Source: Heterobilharzia americana
Taxonomy: Eukaryota > Platyhelminthes > Trematoda > Strigeidida > Schistosomatidae
DNA: 64,000 bases
Assembly (NCBI GenBank): GCA_944470555.2
Contig: OX104132.1
Coordinates: 6,705,755 to 6,769,754, forward strand
Direction of reading: 5' to 3'
Under the pieces are notes generated by a model that saw only the letters and a list, made by a program, of their open reading frames with translations, was not told the origin of the DNA and did no database searches. A program made the position numbers and the translations under genes. Each line of letters starts with the position of its first letter. Position 1 is the first letter of the stretch. Positions 11,125 to 23,738 of this stretch are shown piece by piece.

Positions 11125-14100
11125 TAGAAAATAAAAACAAACTTATTCCTCTCTCGAAACGGGGAGATGCCAGTTGGTGAAAGCCCTTGGGAAGCCAATT
11201 GGCCGATATGTCTTCTCTTCTCTCGATGAAAGCAAAAGTAAGCATAGGGACATGGAATGTCCACACCACGTATGAACCTACCAAGGCTGCTCAGATTCCA
11301 AAAGACATGAGAAGGTATGGCATGGAAGTGCTAGGAATCTACGAAAGCAGATGGAATGGAAGGGAACTCTGCAAGCTGTTAACTGGAGAGGAGTCAATAA
11401 TCTACTCCAATATTGTCACCCAGACAACAACCACCAGCACACTGAGTTTTTGAGTGGCTATCGTGATGTCCTCAAGAGCATCGAAGGCTCTCATGCAGTG
11501 GGAGCCAATCTCCTCCTGTAGGATCATGACAGCAACATTCAACTCAAAAGGAAGGAAAGTCACAATCACTCAATGCTACGCACCTACAAATAATACAGAT
11601 CAAGAAAAGAAGGAGGAATTCTATAAACAACTGCAATCAGTAATGGAAAAGACCCCCAACCCAGATGGCGACATCAAAATTCTAATGGGTGACATGAATG
11701 TCAAACTGGGAGTAGACAACACAGGAAGAGAACTAATCATGGGTCGAGAAGCACTCGGTGAAATGAATGAAAACGAAAAACTCTTTGCAGATTTCTGCGC
11801 ATTCAACGATTTGGTGATTGGAAGTAGTGTGTACAAACAAGGATATTCACAAAGCGACATGGGTTTCACCAGACACCAGGACACACTAAAAATCAGATCG
11901 ACTTCATTTCAATGTGAAGAAAGTGGAGATACAAAATCAAGAAGGGGGGCATATTAGGTTCACACCACTCACTATCTAGTGCAAGGAACTGGAATCAAGT
12001 TGAAAGCCTTCAAAGAAGCTAGTGATAAACCATAGTTCAAGTTCAACACCCAGAACAGAAAATGAACCGGAGGACGAAACTACAAAGGACATCTTCACCT
12101 CAGCCATCAGAACAAAATCGGGGAACCTGCATGGAAGAACACTGGAATTCTTTGAAAGAGATGTGGAAGGAAGTCTGCGTAACCGTGTTCAGAAGGGAGA
12201 AGAAGAGACAAGACAAGGAATGGATCTCGACGGACACATGGAAGCTGATGGAGGAGGGACAGGAAGATGGTGAAGCAGAAGATGAACCAGTCCAGTGCAG
12301 TGCAGGGATGAACAACGAAAAGAGCAACTGAACACAACCTATATGACACTACACTGAACAAAGAAGTGAAGAAGAGTGCGCGGAAAGACAAAAGATACTT
12401 CTACGACATATTGGTCAGTGAAGCAGAACAGACTGCAGGTAGCAGAGACAGAGACCTGACAACATTATATCGAATAAACAGGTTACTATCGTTCTGGGAA
12501 GAGATCAACGTAAACGAAACCAATGAAAGATAGTGAAGGAAACTTAGTTAGCACCAAACAGGAGAAACAAGGGAGAAAAGCGATGGGCTGACCACTTCAA
12601 AAAACTCTTGAATTGACCACCACCTGCAACTCGTCCACAAATATCATGAGCAACGGCAGAACTACCAGTGAACACAGGCCCTCCGACAAAAGCAGAAGTC
12701 CTGAATGCGATAAAACTGCTGAAATACGAGAAAGCAGCAGGACCAGATGAAAGTCCTCCAGCAGCACTGAAAACAGACCCAGAGACAACAGAGGACATGC
12801 AGAAGGTTTGAAAGGAAAGGTACCTGCTGATGCATTGGAAAAAGGGCTACCTTATCAAACTCCCAAAGAAGGACGACCTAAGTCTTTGCAAGAACTGTCG
12901 CAGAATCATGTTCCACCTCTGTCCACCCCAAGCAAAATATTAAGCTGCGTCATCGTGGAAAGACCAAAACATGCTCTGGGTTCAAAATTACGACCGGAAC
13001 AGGCTGGCTGGCTGGAGGAACAAATCATGTGCGGACCAAATTGCAACGCCACTCTATGCATCACATAGAACAGAGTATAGAATGGCAGTCAACCCTCTAC
13101 CTCAACTTCATCGACTTTAAGAAGGCCTTTGACGGCGTCCACCGAGAATCAATTTGGAAACTGCTTTAACACTACGGAATACTGCAAACCTTTATCAATC
13201 TCTTTCAACAACTATATGAAGCCACAACATGCCAAGTGATTCACAATGGAAAGCTCAGTGACGCCTTTGAAGTGAAGTGGAGACAGGAGTCAGACAAGGT
13301 TGCTGCCTACCATCACCGATCATCTTCCTGATTGTGGTCGACTGGATCATGCAACAAACTGTGAGGCACTGTGAGAAGATGGGCGTACGCCGTTTGACCG
13401 ATGAAAAGAGCCTAGAAGATTCGGATTTATGTCTCATGTCTTGTCGCACAAACTTGAAGATCTACAGGTAGAAACCAACAAGTTGACAGAAGAGGCAGGG
13501 CAGCGAAAACGGGACTTGAAGTGAATATAGCGAAGACAGAGGTGATGAAGATACCCAACCACCACCACCAACAACAACAAGCACCAATCAAAACCAACGG
13601 GAGAAATCTAAAGGAAGTAGTCTATTTCACCCACCCAGGTAGCATCGTTTCAACTATGGGCGGCACAGACGATGTCAAAACCAGGATCGGAAAGACAGCA
13701 AGACAGGCCTTCATTAACCTGAAATCAGTGTGGAGATCTACTGCACTGCACTCAGCATAAAGCGTGAACGAGATCCTGATTTTCAACACCAATGTCAAGT
13801 CAGTGCTCCTATGTGATGGTTGAGAGACTTGGCGTGTTACGAAAAGCATTTCCAACAAACTACAGACATTCATCAACAGCTGCCTACGCTCACTCGATAC
13901 CGAAGGTCAGATGGCCAGAAACAATAAGAATAAGCAACAAGGAACTCTGGCCTGGCAACGAACCAACCAAGAACCCATCTCCCAACAAATATGCAGAATA
14001 AGGTGGAGATGGATCGGATTGGGCATACACTGAGAAGGCCGATTGGGGACATCACGCGCCGGGCCAGATGCTCGAGTGGAATCCAAAGGGGAAACGACGA

Positions 14101-14275
14101 GTTATGCGTCCGAGTGTGACATGGAGGAGACGGTGTGAGAAAGAAATGAGAGCTTGTGGTCAGTCGTGGAGCCATGTTAAGAAGACTGTAGAGAAGAGAG
14201 TGAAATTGTGACGTGCTACTAAAGCCCAACGTTAAACTAGGAACCCACGCGACAAATAATAGTAATAATCGTCAT
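11125..14275 (+). mobile_element. RTE-like family B (SR2-like) retrotransposon, near full length, dead
   Basis: APE-type endonuclease at about 11230-11960: [60 protein letters not shown] linker follows, then RT from about 13080: LNFIDFKKAFDGVHRESIWK, VRQGCCLPSPIIFLIVV, and a collapsed active-site region near 13420. The C-terminal block ends at about 14210 and the 3' UTR ends in an AATAATAGTAATAATC-type tail. Stops and frameshifts break every domain. The same family is at 53990-57145 (-). Resemblance to SR2/Perere-3 is from memory of the family layout, not a search. Confidence 0.88.
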
Positions 14276-14429
14276 AAAGTAATCAACTGAGTTTATGATG
14301 AGAGTTTGACAGTGACGTTCTACTATTGATCGGAAAGAAGTATGGCCATTACCTCCAGGCGATCGGCACTTCAGCAGTGCTACCTTCTGCTGATAAGTAT
14401 TATGAGTTAGAAACTAGTCTCCAACTACT

Positions 14430-14610
14430 AATTTAGGTTGTTACCCGAGCTCCAACCGGCTAGTCTACGCTACCCTACACGGCTCAGACAAACAGTCGGA
14501 AACTTCACGAACTCATCAGTTTTTTTATTCTGAATCCCTTTAACCTTTTTACAACCTAAACCTACTTCAGTAGGTGTTATGTGAAAGTGACTAGGCATAA
14601 GAAACACATT
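14430..14610 (-). mobile_element. RTE-like family A fragment, reversed
   Basis: Reverse complement of the C-terminal block: the CCAACCGGCTAGTCTACGCT stretch corresponds to the RCRLAGWG segment of the 5.0-kb copy, followed by a degenerate GWKKV region. About 180 bp. Confidence 0.65.
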
Positions 14611-15325
14611 ACCACCTACCTTCAACACACGTACACACATTTCAACAAGATATCAGCGAAAGACTTTATCACCATTGAAGTTTGATGGCGCTGTTGAGTT
14701 AGGGAATTTGCAATGCCTATATGATTACCTGCGTGAATTCATTGTGGGAAAGTTGGGTTATATCTCACGGATCCCTCAGCAGCTAGATCAAAATATCTCT
14801 AGTTCGTAACTAGTGTGACTAAATACACAGGTGGGGAATCACTCACACGGTTTCATGGTTTAAACGTATGACTGGATTTACCTCAAAAACACCCAATATT
14901 TAGTGAAAAATTAATTCTCTAAAAGTAGACTGCTTGCTGAGTAGACTAGACTACGCTTCAAATAAATGAGACCAAGATACTAACCCTATAAGCCATACAG
15001 CTAACGTTGTTTTGAAATTTACAAGTCCCCGTTGATGTACGGGGCCAAACTGCTCGACCTCTGTTGGCAAACGGGCTCGTGTGCGGCTGCCTCGATACTT
15101 ATGGATATTTATGGTGCTCTAGCTAATGTACCTCCTTACCGTGGATCCATCAGAGGACAGATGCTGCTAAAAACCTAAGGTGATGTTGAATACTGATGGC
15201 AATCACAAGGATACACATAATTCCCAAACAAACCTAAGTTGCAAATAAGCTTCTGTCTGACATACTATTCATCTCTCACTACCCTTCTTCAGCATCTCCG
15301 TAATACCTTATTCCTCTCACTAATT
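14610..15325. other. Mostly unassigned; contains a short SINE-related piece
   Basis: At about 15035-15110 there is a TCGTGTGCGGCTGCCTCGAT-type stretch also found near 16584 and 52080. Nothing else is recognisable. Confidence 0.4.
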
Positions 15326-15510
15326 TTCGGAGCTGTAGGTGAGTGGCTTAGGGAGATGACTGCCAGCCAGCGGATTTCAGATTCGAACCCTGCTCCTCCT
15401 ACAGAGGTTTGGGCAGCCAGGTAGTATCATTAGCTTTCACACAACAGGTGTGGCTTACTACCTACTACATGGATATGCACAAGGTGGTTGAGTGGGTTTC
15501 TTTCCACTAA
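15325..15510 (+). repeat. tRNA-headed SINE, family C
   Basis: The A-box-like GAGTGGCTTAGGGAGATGAC and a B-box-like GATTCGAACCC head are followed by the family's conserved 3' part (GTTTGGGCAGCC..., then ACCTACTACATGGATATGCA...GGTTGAGTGGGTTTC). Related copies lie at 27.6, 28.3, 28.7(-), 29.9, 33.0, 34.4(-) and 46.5 kb. Confidence 0.8.
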
Positions 15511-15955
15511 TTTTCTCCTGTTAAGCTCTGATGAAAGCGGTTTTGGATCAACACGTTATTGAGACAATTTCAGGTTTGTTCAAGCTTTCAATTTAGCTAA
15601 AGTTTCAATCCTACAGTTTTTGTCTATTACCTTTTTGAATAAATCAAAACAGACCGATTTTCAGTGACCTGTTTCATCTGAGAACAACTGTGAACATGGA
15701 AAATTAACCATTACTAGATTTAACTCTAAAGCATAGTGATAATGAACAAAGAAAACACAAAAGATGAAAATATAAAAGAAGGCAAGAAGAAGACTAGAAG
15801 GAATAAGGAAGGAGTGACGAGAAAACAGCCATACACTTTATACAGAGAAATGAAGTGATCTAGACTTTGAACTACGTTGATTATGGCATCGTTTCAAGGA
15901 CTTCTGTTGGACAAGACGCTAGTCAGAATCCCTGAATATTCTCAAATGATATTAA
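15510..15955. other. Unassigned AT-rich sequence
   Basis: No gene or repeat was recognised here. Confidence 0.35.
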
Positions 15956-16105
15956 TAGTGGGTAGTGGTTAGTAGGACACATGTTTCGCCCTACTGTGGA
16001 CTCGTCATCTGGATGTACCTGCCTCCTAGTGAGTGGTGATGTTCCCACTGAGATAGGAAACCACGACCAATAGCCTCAAACTCCAGAGTGTTATCTCCTA
16101 CGCCA
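15955..16105 (-). repeat. Sm-alpha-like SINE with degenerate hammerhead, reversed
   Basis: On the minus strand it reads a cargo CTAGGAGGCAGGTACATCC, then ATGACGAGTCC, a loop, GGGCGAAAC and a GTGTCCT-type cleavage region. This is the layout of the Sm-alpha hammerhead ribozyme of schistosomes. The first core base is A instead of C (CUGANGA expected), so the ribozyme is probably inactive. Confidence 0.7.
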
Positions 16106-16583
16106 TTGAGTCACAACAGTCGCCCCTTTTGCGACGAGCGTAATATGGTTTAGAAATTACAGCTTGTAATTTCCTGTCATTGGTTGGACCGAATTGATCG
16201 GCCATTATTTGTATCTGGGCTCTGTTGAGATTCTCGGGCACGATTAACTGTGGAAGCGTAATCTGGTTACTGGCTCGGTCGACATATGAAGACAATGTTG
16301 GACTAGAGCGAGTTTACTCTAATCCAGGTATAAAGGTACAACACAAGAACACAACTCTTGCGCTTACATACCGTGCACACGCCCTTAAGGCGAATCGACA
16401 AAATAGTATATTAAATGAGAGATTAACCAATAAAAAAAATAGAGTTCTTAAAAGCGGCAAAATTCAGCGATACACGTGGGGCAGAAAAAGGCTCCTAAAA
16501 AGATAATTCAAATTTTCCATAAGATAAATTCATAAAAATTTAGGCATAAAATGTTCATTTTGAAGGACATAACAACCTCCACG

Positions 16584-16690
16584 AGCTCCTGTGCGGATGC
16601 CTCGATACTCCCGGCATTTTTAGTTTGGTATTAATGACGAATAGTGGAACTGGAAATACCGGGAATATCGATGCATCCGCACAGCAGCCT
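16584..16690. repeat. Short foldback (hairpin) repeat
   Basis: Left arm CTGTGCGGATGCCTCGATAC (16588-16607) pairs with the right arm ending GCATCCGCACAG (about 16673-16684), arms about 35-40 bp with a few mismatches and a roughly 30-bp centre. Pieces of one arm recur at 15.05 and 52.08 kb. Confidence 0.7.
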
Positions 16691-16910
16691 ATATGCCAAT
16701 AGTGACCGATCAATTCCGTACAATCAAGGACACGAAAGCGAACGCCATAACATCTAAACTATTCTCGATGATTCAGAATAATAGCCAAAGAGCTAACCGA
16801 TACTCGTCATATTTTCTTTTGATTACTTTTGTAAATTTACTCAACAAAATATTGCATGTTTAGGCAGATAGTGACTAAACATATCCAGCACATGTTAGTA
16901 CCATCTTTGC

Positions 16911-17115
16911 CAGATGCTCGAGTGGAATCCAAAGGGGAAACGACGAGTTATGCCTCCGAGTGTGACATGGAGGAGACGGTGTGAGAAAGAAATGAGAGCT
17001 TGTGGTCAGTCGTGGAGCCATGTTAAGAAGACTGTAGAGAAGAGAGTGAAATTGTGACGTGCTACTAAAGCCCAACGTTAAACTAGGAACTCAAGGGACA
17101 AATGATAATAAATAT
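16911..17115 (+). mobile_element. RTE-like family B 3' stub
   Basis: Nearly identical to 14070-14260: CCAGATGCTCGAGTGGAATC through the AACGTTAAACTAGGAACTC end and an AATGATAATAAAT tail. Strongly 5' truncated, so a separate insertion of family B. Confidence 0.92.
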
Positions 17116-17651
17116 GCATAGCGATGCTGAATTCATGAATATACTCGAATTATCCACAAACGTCTGTTCCTCCCTCTGTCCTAAAACTTTATGTCTTACT
17201 TAGTTGCTAAAATAGTCGAAGACGAAGGATTGGTCAGTGACTGTAAGAAGGATTTTTTGTTAAAGAAACATACCGTCTATGTATATCATTTTCATGTTTG
17301 TAAAAATACTCTAGAACGAAGACTTACTTGTTAACGGAAACGCGAGTTCGTTAACTGAGGTCATTCTGACTAATCAGCAACATCTAAATTAAGGCTAAAA
17401 AGCTTTTTATCTCGGTGACCAACGGCTTAATGTGTTGGCTTTCGTTTCATCCGCTTCCTATACATGCTTTTTATATTTTAACAGGAGCGTTTAAGATATC
17501 ATGCTGGTTTGATTGACACATTCAGTTTTATTGATTTGCTGTCTACTTCAGTAAAGAAGACATAATCAGTCATTGCTTTTATTATTATTATTATTATTAA
17601 TACTACTGTCATTGTTAGTAGTGTTATTACCTTTGTTATTATCTTCTGTAG
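17115..17651. other. Intron or upstream sequence before the first visible CK1 exon
   Basis: No repeat relation was seen. It ends in a pyrimidine- and ATT-rich tract (17577-17647) that serves as the acceptor tract. No glycine-loop exon was found here. Confidence 0.5.
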
Positions 17652-17762
17652 GTACCGATATTACAAATAACGAGGAGGTAGCTATCAAATTAGAATGCGT
17701 TAAAGCAAAACATCCACAACTGCAAATTGAAGCTAAAATTTATCGGCTTATGCAAGGCGGTG
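17652..17762 (+). CDS. CSNK1D/E-like: CK1 delta/epsilon exon: N-lobe with catalytic lysine
   Basis: Encodes residues equivalent to human 26-62 plus the first base of codon 63. It starts [20 protein letters not shown] and ends in MQGG. The acceptor is a pyrimidine-rich tract ending TGTAG and the donor is GTAAGT. The first codon is split: one base must come from an upstream exon (phase 1), so this cannot be the first exon. K38 (VAIK) and the alpha-C glutamate (E52, QIEAK) are present. Confidence 0.95.
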
Positions 17763-20700
17763 GTAAGTATTTCCTTTTGTTTTAAAAAAACACTCCTCTC
17801 ACTTTTGGAGGAGAATTTCTTCTCGTTATCTTGTTTTCTTTACTATTTTATTCTTGTCTGGAAATCGATTACACTAGAATAAATATACTTCTCGTCACTT
17901 CTTTTGTTTATCTCTTGTCTTCTTTCGCCTGTCTTCGGTTCTTTTTTATAGTTATTATTCTCCCTTCGCAACTATTATGCTACTGTTATGATATTCATGG
18001 GATTTAAATAATGAATCCAGTTAGGCAGTGAAAGGTGTGAAACACTATGTTTGTGGTATGTACAACAGATAAAAACGATATCAGAAATTAAAGTGTAATT
18101 GGAACTTCGTTTAAAAGTGGATTCTTTTAATCGCTTTCTTCTAGCAAAACTGGTCAAAGTATCTGTTAGTTCACTAGTCCAAATCTGTCCATGAACTAGA
18201 CTGTTCGAACTGAATTCATTATCTTCCTAAAATGACTCTTACTTACCATTGTAAATGTTCTACAATTTTTAACTGTCATCTAAAGAGTTTTTACTCTAGG
18301 CATATACTTGCAAGGTTATATTTCAGATCAAATAGCTACTTCTTGCAGTCGTACAGTGGCATAGCACTGAGTTTTAGCCTAGATAGTGTACTTCTTTACT
18401 GACTCCCAATTGCTCAATATCTATATTTTCTTTGACTATGTATATATCAAGAGGATGATAGTCCATGGATGACATAATGAAATGATTGATATGGATTAGG
18501 GAGGTTCAAGTGAAATGATTCATTGTGATTACTAAAACTGAAGTCATCTTGTGTTTACATACTCACATTGTCATTCTGCTATATGTGACCAAATGACATG
18601 GAATAGAAAGTATTACGTATGTGATAAATTAATAATGTAAACATAGGGTCATTTTTTTTTTTGCATGGGTTAAGGTCAAGTCAGACAGGGTCAAGTAGTA
18701 AACTGGTGGAGATGAAATAATAATTACTTGTGAATTTAGTTGTAAAATGGGGATAAAAGTACAGAATTTTGGAAGGGATTGTACTGAATGACAAAGGCCA
18801 GTGGCTACCATGGAAGTTAGAGGCTAACAACTGCCTCTTTTTGAATTCATAAGTTTGGTCTAATTCTTCTGATGGCAATTCTGAAAATTTTAGTAGCTTA
18901 GCCTTGTGTTGTTTGTTTGGTTTGTCAAACATGGCAACAAAAATAGTGTCACCATATATGAGCTCTCATTTAAATGGAAAATTGTCATGAATAGTGAAGA
19001 TTAATCAGAATGTGACTGGAGTTGTATAAAGATGAGTAAGTTTCAATGAAAAGTTTTATAACGACAAAATATTTGGAAACTTAAACGTGATTGAAAGGAA
19101 CATAGAAGCAAGAATGACTAGTAGATTGCGTAAGAAGTGAATAACGTAAAAAGAAAGAGATGATTTCAAAGACCGTGAAATGAGAAGAAGTTCAACAACT
19201 TTCTTTTGCGTGCAAAGTTCAGGTATCTCCATTTAGATGGCAACAGCTTCGGTGACGCAGATAGTACGAAGGCATACAGCCACTGAAAGGTTTATTCTCA
19301 CTTTATAAATGACTTTGGATGAAAAGGTTCTTGAGATAAGGTGATCTGTATTGATGACGTGTTCAATTATATCACTTTTTATCGACCCACTGTTACCTCT
19401 TTTTAATCACATGCGATAGTGCTCCTGAACACTTTTGGAAAACAGTTGCATCGAACAGCATTTATATCTGCCTTCACAAGAGGTAATAATAATGATCGCT
19501 TTATTCCAAACAACACGTGTTGTATAGTATGGAGTTCTCAGCAAATAATAGTTCAACAAATTCATTCCGTGTACAATATCTTTCAGAGAAATAATCATTT
19601 CTTTTGAACAATGTTAATAATAACAGTAAGAAAATGAAACAGGCACTTGGTATTCATTATATTATCGTCTGATTTGGAATGTTGAATGATTAGAAAATCG
19701 AGCGTAATTTTGATGGTGGTAGTTGATCTAATCAGTACCAAAATCTGCAATTTGACATATTTATCCAAAGAATAGTAATGTAATATATTTCTGTGCATTT
19801 GAAACTATTCTGAAAGTACATGGCGCGTTTTAAAAGGACACATTAAAAAAATTAAAACAAATCAATTGTGTATACAGCTTTCAGAATGAAATCGTTGAAA
19901 AGAGACTCTTTACTGAGGTACGCATTCTTCTTCCTTGTTCTGATGGTCATCTTTCGTACATTATAAAAAGGTGTTTATCCATATATATCCTTCAGCGCAT
20001 TAACTAAGAGAGAGCTTAGTGCTTTCAAATTCCTCACTCTTTTGAGGTTCAAATAACACGTGAGTAGATTTTACTGACCCACTAGCATACACACATTCTC
20101 CTCATAATAAAGTTTTCCCTACATTTAGTCTTTGAAGTTGCTGACTGTTACAAATTACTACACCAACTGAATAACAGATCCATCTTAACATTTTATCGAA
20201 CTCATTCTTATGTGTCAGTGTGAGTTGCGTAATATAAATGAAAACTGGACCATTGTTAGACCATTCTTAAAATTTTTTTAAATAAATTCAATCGACCACC
20301 AAGTATTTTCCAAACTATACTTTACACCAATGTAGTGACTCTTTATATTCCCTGACAGAATTGTGTTTGTCTGTGTACCATTTATGCATTCACATTCGTT
20401 GTGTAAAACTACATATGTATATTTGCTTACGTTTGTTCCACTTAAGTTCATCAGTATTACTATGATAACTAGATGAATATTGTTCTATAAACAATCCATT
20501 CAATTGTTATGTTTAGACGATTGTATTGTCAAGTTAACGGTAAACAGAATCTTACACTTTACCATCTAACTAGTTTCCGGATTTCAAAAAAGTATTGAAT
20601 ACTGAGTCCGCTTGGTTTAGATCAACCTCACCTACTAGTAAACGGTGGTGTATTCAGCTTCGAGAAAGCTTAATTTATCGGCATTATTGAAGAAGAAAAG

Positions 20701-23231
20701 ATGACAGTGACGATAAATATCTTTTTGATGACTCACTTTCACAGTTGTACATTTGTAAAGACATAGTTACAATAATCGAATCTTCTAGACAAGTTTCCAG
20801 CCAAAGGTCAAGGTTAATCGATAGATGTTTAAAGGGTCTTGCAAGTTAAGCGGAATTGATAAAAAATGCAATGAACTATCACATTTGGTATTTAGTAAAA
20901 ATAAATCAGACGTCACAAACATACATGCAAAGTATCTGTTTACCACCACGGTAAAGATAATATTTGTACATGTTTCTTTTAAATACACAAGTGGGGTTTA
21001 AAGCTGTGGATTGCCAATGCTTTGACCGTGTATAGGCGTTTACTCCTCTCCTTTTTTGAATGGTTTAGTTGGACTTTGTAGAGAACGAGGTTTCCAGGGG
21101 AACCAAAAGTCCAGAATCTACTTGGTGTTCGTCGATGCAGCTGGAGATGGTATTGCGTTCACGCTTCAAAAACCAGACTAACTGATGTTGGCAACCCTAG
21201 TTTTTTTATGTGAGCGCATAGTACGGCCGATATACTCAGCTCCGCAGCAGCAAGCGAACTTGTATATATACGTTACTGCAATCCAATGCGTCAACTTGTA
21301 TTTCACACACTGACGATGAATTCTCGTGTTGCGTAATATCGTCTCATTCCCTCTCCATATCTATCGATGAAGTCTGACCTTTGACCGGAAACTTGTCTTG
21401 AAAATCATTCTATCATTTCACTTATAAATTAACGAGTATATAACTATGAAAACGAGTCATCGGGAAGATAATAGTCCTCGCTGTAACCTCCTTTTTGTTT
21501 TCCAATGACTAACTAATGAAAATTCTTCGTTATTAGCCTCACTTGAATTAGGCTGGCTTATTTACGTGAACCAATATACTACTGAATTGGATAAACAAGT
21601 TGCATGTTATTCGGGAATGGATTAAATACATTGAACTGTTTAAGTCCATTTTAGAAATAAATCAAGATCACTGTTTTGTTCTCTCTAGAATAAATTATTA
21701 TTTCATCGGCGTATATGCTAATTAATAATATTAGCAGTTCTACATCTTTTATCTTCCTGTACACATCCTCAAGGAACTGGTTCTTAAATGTACTATGAAT
21801 GTACATTTTGTCTTCAGTAGCTCCTGTTATAGGCAGATTGATGGAATAGCTATGGGTTCATCACTCGGTCCTATTTTAGCTGATATATTTCTTGCTAAAC
21901 TGGAGAATGGAGCATTGAAAAAGGTCATTAAGGAGATGAGTACGTATCACCGTTATATTCACAACACATTCATTATTCTGGATCAGGATGCTGATACGAA
22001 CGAGGTGTTAAGAAAATTTAATGAAGTGCACCCAGTAAACTACACTTTTGAATGTCTTGCTAAACAGAAGAGAAAATGGTTCACTCAGCAGATGTGTTTA
22101 CAGGAAGATCACATCTATAAGTCATCATACACATTTTCTAAGTCATGTACCAATTCGGTACAAAGCAAACCTGGTTAAATGACTCGCTAACAGAGCGCGA
22201 AAAACATGTTCGAATGATCTGGTACAGAAGGAGTTAGAATATGTTTCTAATTCATTGGTTGAAATGGGATACCCTATCAGTTTCATAAGAGGACACATGG
22301 ACAAAGCCAAGGGAAACAAACCTGGAATTTTTACCACACAAAAGAAACCGTTGTTTATGAAATTGCAGTTTGATTGGGATGTAGCCGGAGAAGTTTTGTA
22401 TCAGAGACTCTTTAGAGCCATTAAGAGGACCTTCTACGCTGCACAACTCTGTCTATCATTTTCCAGTCGACCAATTGTTGCTGCTCAGACTGAAGATAAG
22501 GTATCTGGTTTTCCCATTTCTATGTGTATTTACAAGTTTAGCTGCTCCTGTGGAGAAATCTATATAGGACGTACTACTAGACAACCTAACAAACGTATTT
22601 TTAGGCACCTAATTTCATGGTTGGGATAGGGACAGATAAAATCCATCAAGGTTCGGTTTTATCTCACCTCGTTGACAGTGGTCACTTGGTAGATAGAAAC
22701 AATGCTTTCACGACTATTCACCGCATGCCACCTCATCTTTCGAAATGTGTTTGAACCCATCTTTTACACATAGCAGAAGCTGTGGAAATTCGAGCTAATA
22801 ATCCTAGCCTTTATATCCCAAAGAAATTTGTGCATCCCTTATATCTCCCTTGACCAGGGAATACTTATTTAATAACTTTATCATTCACTTTTCTTTTCCT
22901 TCCCCTTTTCTTATTTTTCACCCCTTTCATATACTTACTGCAATTGTCTAAGCTTTTAAATTTTGAGGGGGTTGTGGAGATTTGGAAATATTTCAAGTTG
23001 TTATTCATCGAAGGCTGACATCAGTTTATTCACTTACTTTGCCGTTCACTATTGCGTAACTTTTATTTTCACAAGCTTTTGACCCATTTTGATTATCGGA
23101 GTGTCTACATTTTCATTCTGCTTTCTTGGTTCTTATCATCTATATTGCACGTACTTTAGTCAACGTTATCACTTTATCATTATTATTTGTATTATCTCCA
23201 TCGTTATTTTAAACATTTATCACATCAACCG

Positions 23232-23308
<77 letters not shown>

Positions 23309-23683
23309 GAGCTGTAGAGCTAAACAAAGAAACCAATCATTCAGTATTTATATCACACTAGTCAAGCTAGTAGGATTTTCATACAATTCTTCCCTTTCAC
23401 AAATTTGTATAAAGCAAGAAGAACAATGGTGTGGGAGAATAAGACTGCATGTATTTCGTCAATCCTCCTTAGCCGCTTTACAGCTTATGGGAATATAATG
23501 TTTGTAATGGAAAGCAGTATGTCACACAACGCACTTTAGTAAATCGACAGAAAATTTTCAAATTGAGGTAGAAGGTAACAAAGATTTAGGTCGACCGACA
23601 TTGATGAGGTTGTTTATTAAGTCTACTCAAAGGTCAACTATGTACATAGTGATAGAATGAACATTTTAGAGATAGTAAAATGA

Positions 23684-23738
<55 letters not shown>

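Noticed and set aside
17573..17650. Possible start codon and leucine-rich leader for the CK1 exon
   Set aside because: The leucines come from the ATT-rich acceptor tract, and the exon starts with a split Gly codon that needs an upstream exon with the glycine loop.
1..17651. Search for the first CK1 coding exon (IGSGSFGDIYL-like)
   Set aside because: Not found by eye on the + strand; either outside the window or missed. I report it as absent and do not guess a location.
23089..23307. Open frames ending in Ser-Leu and Ile-Tyr runs
   Set aside because: They are translations of (TC)n and (TA)n microsatellites. The same applies near 37.2, 39.5, 43.2 and 60.2 kb.
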